From the NCBI GenBank assembly GCA_012934845.2, contig WNNJ02001887.1, positions 60,223 through 124,222 on the forward strand: a stretch of DNA of 64,000 nucleotides, given 5' to 3'. Shown here in pieces: positions 58,101 through 64,000 of this stretch. The position numbers and the translations under genes are program-made. This stretch comes from Pomphorhynchus laevis. Taxonomy: Eukaryota; Acanthocephala; Palaeacanthocephala; Echinorhynchida; Pomphorhynchidae. The notes below the pieces were generated by a model that was given only the letters and a program-made list of their open reading frames with translations, searched no databases and was not told the origin of the DNA. The stretch's first letter is position 1. The number at the start of each line of letters is the position of its first letter.

Positions 58101-61100
58101 ATTGATTTTGTTGTATTATATTGTATTATATTGTATTATATTGTATTATTGATTTTATTGTATTATATTTTATTTTACATTTATTATATCCTTTATTAAG
58201 TTAACTATAATAAAGAACTATCCGTTATTATAATTTTTTATTTTATCCTTTATTATATTAACCATAATAAAAAACAATCCTTTATTATATCCTTTAATAT
58301 ATTAAATTAATAGTTTTGTTAAATAAACAAATTATAGAAATAATTAAATTATAAGAATACTAGTTTATAATTTATTAGAATTAAAGTTTACATTAAACAA
58401 TAGTTTCGTCTGCTTTGTAGTTGCTATAATTCCTATTAAACATTAGCTTTTAAAATATTAACTAGAAGATTGCATTATCAATAATGAAATTAAGATGGGA
58501 TTTTTAAAACTGGAATCGTTAATACCACCGAACTTGACGAATGTACGTAAAAGCAGAGCTGCTATTCTTCAGAAAGGTAAATTTGCTCAAATTATTTGAA
58601 ATTAAACTCTGTAATTTTTTATTATCTAATATTTAATTTTGAAATTGTTGCTTCCAAATTTGTATTTTATATTGTTACTTATTGTCCATTTTAAATAAAT
58701 TGTATAAATAAATATGTGCGATTAAATAAAATTAAATTAATTAAATATTTAATTTGTATTTTAAATATAAAAAATCGATCAGACATATATATCGATCAGA
58801 CATATACGATCAGACATATCTTTGGGAGTGTTGGATATCTTGAGTCAGATATTAAAAGTCAAAATATTCTGTCTTGTTGACGCTATCGATCTTAAGCGGT
58901 TGCGTGATTTTAAATAGTTAATAATGATCCATTTATTGATAAAGAAATATTGGAGCTAGATCAAAGAAAAGAGGAAAAGTTTTATTGATATTTCGCAGAA
59001 ATATTAAATAGGAAGAAAATTACTTCATCTGGTGAACGAATATCAACGTTGCATAACAAGATTTTTTACTAATTTTTGTTTTTATTGTGGTAGATACATG
59101 CAATTATAATTAAAATTTAATTATCATGATTTTTGTAAATTAATTTATATATTCGTTTAATAATTGCATTTTATGAATTGCTATTAAATGCTTTGCAAAA
59201 TTGAATCAAAATATTGATAATAGAGAGTAAGCATAATTTTATTTCTATTTATCAATTTAAGTTTAAGGTAAACATATCAACTAGGAAAATTATAAATGTA
59301 AATTGATAACTGTACGACATTCGATATGTTATAATTAAATATTAGTTGATTAATCTAGTTAATTTATTCGTTCTAATCGTAGCGCAACAATCATAAATAT
59401 AAATTTTGTTAATTGTAAGGAATATCAATAAAATAAACGGAATTCTGGAGTAGGAACATTCAAAACGAAAATTTATGTTTTATTTCACTAGCTGCTGCTA
59501 GCAACATCATTTGCTATATAATAAAAATTATTATAATTTATAATAAACAAATGCTTTTTAATAAATAAACCATCAATTTATGCATCTTATAATACGTCGG
59601 TATCAAATTTACTATTTAATAATTTTATTTTATCGGTATCTTTTGGAAGTTTGGACAATATCTTTAATGTTAAATATAAATTTTTGAATTTAAAATAATT
59701 AATTTTAAAAATAATTTTTATAATTCATTATTTTTATTAATCGATTAGTTGATAAATTATCATGTATTATAATACTTTATATTATTACATTAATATATAA
59801 TATGTATATTTTATATATTAGATATATTATATTATTTATATTATATTGTATATTAATAAATTAATGCTTAAAGTTAAAACCTTTAGCCATTAATATATTA
59901 ATGCTTAAATTATTATAGCTGAATCAAAGAAAATAGGGAATTTTTTATTGATATTTCGCTAACATCTGTGAGCATCTTCAGAAAATTACTAAAAAATTAC
60001 TACAGAAAAAAGTAATTTTCTGAAGATGCTAACAGAAGCTTGCGAAATATCAAAAACTCTTCTCTCTTCTTTGATCCATCTATAATAATTCTTTATAAAT
60101 AAATGGATTATTATCAACTATTAATAATATTAATGCCTATTGCACATTTATTAACATTAGAAACTATAATTACAAATATCTTCTTTAAAGAGAAGAAATA
60201 TCTTATTTAAACAGCTAGCGAAATATAAAAATGAATTTATGTTTTGACGATCTTGCATCAAATTCCAAATTTAATGAATTAAAATCATTTATTTTTAATC
60301 AATAACATTATTGATATAAATGATAAAAAAAATAAGTATTAAATCATTTGTGTCTGTTTGTCAATATACACAATTGTCTATTGGATATCAATAAAAAATT
60401 CTGGAAGAGAAACAATCAAAACACAAGTTTATTTTTATATTTCACTAGTTATTGCTTACCCTTGTAGATCAATAACATTATTGAAATCAATACCAAATAT
60501 AGGTATTAATTTATTTTGTATCTATTAGTTTAAATTATTATAATAATTTAAATCAATAACTTCTACAATTGTCATAAACAATTGTAATAAATAATGTAAT
60601 ATTTATGCACTATATATTATTTATTATATGTTACAAAATTTATATTCGACAATATATAATTTTTGCAATATTTGAGCAGTTGTTGATATCTTCTAAAAAT
60701 TAATAAATTTCATTTAATTTAATTGATATCAATGCAAATAATTACAGCATTAAATATTTAAACATTTTAAAATGTCAATATTATTAACTCTGAGTGACGT
60801 AATATTAAATACGAAAGAATTTTAATACTACTTTTTTAATTAACACGAACAAGAAAGTATAAACCTGCATGCTTTTTTATAAATTTCGTCGGGAAGCTTA
60901 ACCCGGAATGCGCCTACAACAGACGCCTAGCCTCCAATGAGGCGTTTCGACCTTAGTCTACTCATCATTACAGAGTGGGCTTATCAATGTGGCCCTGTAG
61001 CTACACAACTTCGGCATTACTAACTTATCAGTAAACATCTGAATGGAAGTCACTAAACGCACGTTCCTCCACCGGGCCACACTGATGAAACCACCATGTA

Positions 61101-62161
61101 GTGATGTGTAGACTAAGGTCAAACGCTTAATTGGAGGCTAGGCGTCTGTGGTAGGCGCATTCTGAGTTTTCTAAAAAAGTAGTATTAAAATTCTTTCGTA
61201 TTTAATATTACGTGACCAAGAGTTAATAATATTATCATTTTAAAATGTTTAAATATTTAATGCTGTAATTATTTGCATTGATATAAATTAAATTTAATAA
61301 ATTTATTAAATTGAAATTTATTAAATTCATTTAATTTAATGTTATCATTAAATTCTTAATTCATTTATAAAAAAATTAATTACGTCACATCTTCTGAATG
61401 AAGAGTGATCATTATTCGGATCTTTTCTGAATATGTTATGATTCAATTATTACTAATAAAACAATATATTTTCAGGGAACATAAAGCTTTTACTGTGATA
61501 TTTAGCCAGCGAGTACATTCATCGAATCCAAGAGGATAACAACCGTCAACGTAATAGCATTCAACTTCTACAAAATCAAATAAATATACTGCAGTCAAAA
61601 GTTGTGGAGCTGCAGAATCAGTTACCAGAATGTGGAATTTCGCCAAGTAGAAAAGCTGGAAACTTTAATGATAGTCAAAATCCTAAATTGTTATGTGAAT
61701 TTATGAAAAAGAAAACATCGGAAAACTGGGTTTTTTACATTTTCAGTCTGATTATTATGCCAATGTATCAAACGTTTCAAGCTACAGTAAATTGCAATAG
61801 CACTAATCATGAATTTCTGGAAAAAATAAGACAATGGAAAGAGACAAACTGTCGATTATCTAATTTTCGAAGCAGTGAGTAGACTACGTTATATTTTTAT
61901 AATCAACTCATAGTAAGTTAAGTCTGAATTGTAGATTTAATTACAAATTCAACCTAAAAACAAAAGTATTTTAACGGATCATATTGTCTTTACTATTAAA
62001 TTAAAAATATTATGCAATTTGTATTACATTCTATTTGATTTTTCACAGTAAAATGCTTATATGTAATTTATTGCCTTACAATAAAGGATTACATTTTAAG
62101 GATTTAATGACAGTTATTTTATATTAAACAAATTATTTCAGATTATGACATAATAAGTTAA
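53285..62161 (+). CDS. bigmax: Mlx/Bigmax bHLH-zipper transcription factor (first exon not found)
   Basis: Exons 53285-53342, 54907-55034, 55076-55189, 58495-58576, 61506-61874 and probably 62142-62161; all phases agree. The basic region and helix 1 (HTSAEEHRRHLIK|MGFLKLESLIP) and the loop and helix 2 (RKSRAAILQK|ASEYIHRIQ) are split by introns inside the bHLH. Then come a leucine zipper (IQLLQNQINILQSKVVELQ) and a C-terminal WMC/DCD-like region (FSLIIMPMYQTFQATV...FLEKIRQWKE), as in Mlx. The glutamate of the basic region that contacts E-box CA is present (AEEHRR). Mlx pairs with Mondo/ChREBP to bind carbohydrate-response elements and acts in nucleus and cytoplasm. The 5' exon with the start codon is missing from my model: 53285 opens in phase 0. 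The end is either TAG at 61880-61882 or a short last exon after donor GTGAGT. Confidence 0.8.
53336..54250. repeat. Duplicated splice-donor segment of bigmax exon
   Basis: ATAAGGGTAATGCAAATGAT occurs at 53337, at the end of exon 53285-53342 with its donor, and again at about 54227 with AGAAA(A/G)CA... following. The second copy lacks the exon body, so it is a stray donor inside the intron. Confidence 0.6.
53981..54610. repeat. Pair of about 180-bp direct repeats, 450 bp apart
   Basis: 53981-54165 and 54431-54610 share TTATTTACATTGATGGACTC, TTTACGTGGTTAAATGGTTG and the AT-rich tail with few differences. This is a recent local duplication in a bigmax intron. Confidence 0.85.
56015..56110 (+). 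repeat. Hammerhead-like repeat, copy 3
   Basis: GGTACCCGGTA, CTGATGT, ATC-AAAACTAT-GAC, TAAA, then ACTGTACTAGCTATCGT. It is aligned to copies 1 and 2, but the GAAA has become TAAA and the GTC stem is altered. Downstream CTTTTGTGGATGCCAAATAT matches the other copies. Confidence 0.5.
56282..56910 (+). mobile_element. Two tandem retroelement-derived copies (partner 52200-52384)
   Basis: 56282-56520 and 56650-56910 repeat one another (CAGTACGCTACATTTC, TTGATCTAATATCTAAGTTT, AAGACTTTCGTCTTA). Both match the reverse complement of 52200-52384 in the retroelement fossil. They are fossil pieces in the bigmax intron 55190-58494 and look broken. Confidence 0.65.
56980..58040 (+). other. GC-richer, coding-looking but unassigned intronic region
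   Basis: 56935-57200 stays open in one frame and is clearly richer in G+C than the surroundings (GSPGLITGSPVLILIDLHDP), ending at AGCAG|GTACAT. 57856-58038 is a second open stretch (FTDYINQEIGILLDDLNSLI). Neither resembles Mlx, and neither matches anything I know. They may continue the fossil just upstream or be exons of a nested gene. Confidence 0.35.
58105..58160. repeat. Decamer microsatellite TTGTATTATA
   Basis: Five near-perfect units of TTGTATTATA run head to tail. Confidence 0.9.
58495..61874 (+). CDS. bigmax: Bigmax downstream exons: loop, helix 2, zipper, C-terminal domain
   Basis: Exon 58495-58576 (MGFLKLESLIPPNLTNVRKS, donor AAAG|GTAAAT) is joined in phase 1 to exon 61506-61874 after GATATTTAG. 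The second exon holds helix 2, about five zipper heptads and the C-terminal region. The internal ATG at 58495 is a codon of helix 1, not a start. The intron 58577-61505 (2.9 kb) contains two foldbacks. Confidence 0.8.
58772..58825. repeat. Short tandem repeat CGATCAGACATATA
   Basis: Three copies of CGATCAGACATAT are spaced 20 and 15 bases apart in the bigmax intron. Confidence 0.8.
59930..60085. repeat. Foldback with paired CTGAAGATGCTAAC...GCGAAAT motifs
   Basis: Inverted arms of about 65 bp begin TGAATCAAAGAAAATAGGGA and end CTTCTTTGATCCATC. Motifs are at 59953-59981 (minus) and 60020-60048 (plus). It is a close relative of 43445-43615; single-arm relatives are at 16385-16460 and 58945-59030. 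Confidence 0.8.
60717..61294. repeat. Large foldback, about 280-bp arms, GC-rich centre
   Basis: The outer arms (TTAATTGATATCAATGCAAA...TTTTAATACTACT) and inner GC-rich arms (GCGCCTAC, GACGCCTAGCCTCCAAT, GACCTTAGTCTAC, TGTGGCCC) are mirrored from 61072 to 61294. The arms are about 85-90% complementary. The unpaired centre is about 60998-61072. No coding sequence. It sits in the last large bigmax intron. Confidence 0.85.
62142..62161 (+). CDS. bigmax: Possible last coding exon of bigmax
   Basis: After TTATTTCAG the phase fits donor A|GTGAGT at 61875 and gives NYDIIS then TAA. It would replace the two residues and TAG that follow if the donor is not used. Confidence 0.4.
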
Positions 62162-62171
62162 AATTATTCGA

Positions 62172-64000
62172 TAAATCAAATCAGCTAACTGAGTCTACGT
62201 ATTTAATATAATTATCAAATAAACAAAACATAAAAATGCTAAATCAAAATTAAATAATTAAATAACAAAATTAATAATTGTTTTTAGATTTTCTATAATT
62301 TAAATCAAGTTAAAGTAAAAAAATTGAAATTTAAAATAAACGTCATTTTTATGAAAATGAATTTTCACTTTCAATGAATTTTTTCTCCAAATGAATTTGA
62401 AGAAAAATTGAAATGTTACCAAAATGTTCATTTTCCAAAATGATATTAAATACTCTCTCAGACACTTTGTATGCAAAATCTTAGACACCCATTCAAAATA
62501 TTGTATCAAACGTTAAGTTTTTATATACGTTTTACGTATACAAAATATAATTCAAGTTATAATTCAAGTTATAATAAATAACTTAATTTAATTATACATT
62601 ATCATTTTATATATTATAATTTATTTCAAGTTAAAATAAAAAATTGAAATTTAAAAAGTCTATTTTTATGAATTGACTAATAAATAACAGACGTTGTATC
62701 AGAATAAGAATTAGAGGTCATCAGGAGGAACTGATTACAATTATTATAATTTTTTAAATAATTATAATAATTACTTTAAATTAATTAAAAAAAATCGTTA
62801 TCTATTCAGTTTAAAACAAAAAATGATAAAAATTTTGACTTTATGTTGTGTAACAGCTCAAGCTTTATATTTGTTACTACATTAAACTTATAAAATAGTG
62901 TAAATGACTTAAAAATGTAAAATAAGGTATCTGAATACTGAAACTTACAGCTGTCTTTCATTTAGCAACTAAAAGTTATTTTTTAACATTTGAATGTTTT
63001 ATGTTCAATCCATGGATGTATAAAAATGAAGTGTAACTTAACTCTGACAACTGCTGCCATTACTTATAGTTACAACCAATTTTAAAATCAAATCAGCTAA
63101 CTGAGTCTACGTATTTAATATAATTATAAAATAAACAAAACATAATAATGCTAAATCAAAATTTAATAATAAAATAATAAAATAAATAATTGTTTTTAGA
63201 TTTTCAATAATTTAAATCAAGTTAAAATAAAAAATTAAAATTTACGACGATATTTTAATTATCAAATAAGCTAACTTTGTCAATGTATATTAAATCTTTT
63301 TATATCTTTTTTGAATAAAAATACTATTTGCTAATGAACGAAAATGCAACAAATATTGTATCAAAAAGTAATAATTAAAAATATTATTATAATAATTAAA
63401 TCAGCTAACTGAGTCTACGTATTTAATATAATTATAAAATAAACAAAACATAATAATGCTAAATCAAAATTTAATAATTAAATAATAAAATTAATAATTG
63501 TTTTTAGATTTTCTATAATTTAAATCAAGTTAAAATAAAAAATTGAAACTTACAATAAAAGTCATTTTTATGAATTGACTAATAAATAACAGACGTTGTA
63601 TCAGAATAATTTACAAAACATAAAATAAAATAAACAAAACATAATAACGCTAAATCAAAATTTAATAATTAAATAATAAAATAAATAATTGTTTTTAGAT
63701 TTTCTATAATTTAAATCAAGTTAAAATAAAAAATTGAAATTTAAAATAAAAGTCATTTTTATGAATTGACTAATAAATAACAGACGTTGTATCAGAATAA
63801 GAATTAGAGGTCATCAGGAGGAACTTCTATGCTATCAGGTTTCGGCCCCTAACTCCTCTACCCAACATAGCAGCGAGGCCAAATACATGCTGTATTTGGC
63901 CTCGCCAAATACAGCTTGTCTAGTTTGTATTTCCTCTGATAAAATTTGATTATATAGTATCTTATTCTAATACAAAGTATATTATTTATTATCCATCCAT
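62172..64000 (+). repeat. Array of four composite-repeat copies
   Basis: Starts at about 62176, 63090, 63398 and 63626 share CAGCTAACTGAGTCTACGTA (missing in the last), AATGCTAAATCAAAATTTAA and TTTTTAGATTTTCTATAATT. The first copy is interrupted by about 300 bases and ends in a truncated MITE (62695). The last carries the full MITE core 63789-63973 with a roughly 30-bp internal insertion (CTGTATTTGGCCTCG inverted). The high similarity between copies indicates recent amplification, or that the window ends inside a longer array. Confidence 0.8.

Noticed and set aside
58100-58200. 64-residue open frame (Tyr/Leu/Ile-rich)
   Set aside because: Produced by translation of the TTGTATTATA microsatellite.
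61443-61646. Minus-strand 67-residue open frame
   Set aside because: Antisense to the zipper-coding exon of bigmax.
1-64000. CRISPR array, bacterial operon or prokaryotic mobile element
   Set aside because: No regular spacer-repeat arrays or ribosome-binding-site patterns. The regular repeats present are eukaryotic MITEs and tandem duplications.

Overview
This is a very AT-rich (roughly three-quarters A+T by eye) stretch of an animal nuclear genome, most likely an arthropod and probably an insect. The evidence is GT-AG introns, short exons, Penelope-like retroelements, MITEs and foldback repeats, and a KRBA2-like Ginger transposon of a kind I associate with insect genomes. I cannot name the species; a hymenopteran is a guess. 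There are no operons, CRISPR arrays or rRNA genes. Most long open frames are shadows or transposon remnants. The real host genes are split into exons mostly under 200 bp and appear only when splice sites and reading phases are followed by hand.

I reconstruct three host genes, all on the + strand. (1) 4115-30305: a 20-exon gene whose splice phases all agree, giving a 703-residue product that aligns along most of its length with MCMDC2 as I recall it (human 681 aa), the meiotic MCM-like protein related to fly mei-217/mei-218. Its zinc-site spacing, MCM-like core and C-terminus are recognisable. (2) 35096-48325: an 8-exon gene for a protein of about 280 residues that I do not recognise. (3) About 53285-62161: exons of the bHLH-zipper protein Mlx/Bigmax, including basic region, helix 1, loop and helix 2, zipper and C-terminal domain; its first exon is not found.

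Mobile and fossil DNA fills the introns and gaps. At 1-1500 is a broken Jockey/I-type LINE. At 5459-6912, inside MCMDC2 intron 1, is a GC-richer, broken coding block of unknown, possibly foreign, origin. At 17850-18435 is a LINE endonuclease remnant. An antisense ubiquilin-like intronless copy lies at 23473-24243 inside an MCMDC2 intron. Penelope-like elements lie at 32020-33810 (RT, minus), 34085-34316 (GIY-YIG, plus), 11057-11140 and 45608-46233. A complete-ended Ginger DNA transposon (36096-37707, 42-bp GC-rich inverted repeats, 5-bp target duplication) sits in intron 1 of gene 2. A broken retroelement lies at 50866-52384. MITE and foldback families are scattered throughout, with an array at 62.2-64 kb.

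The most unusual recurrent signal is a set of short repeats carrying the CTGANGA / hairpin / GAAA arrangement of the hammerhead ribozyme core. One family (3 kb, 39.2 kb, 56.0 kb) also has a matching stem III. The other, at more than ten places and mostly in foldbacks, has a spare T after the core and looks like Penelope-type terminal sequence. I could not demonstrate a stem I in either family, so these are hammerhead-like candidates only.
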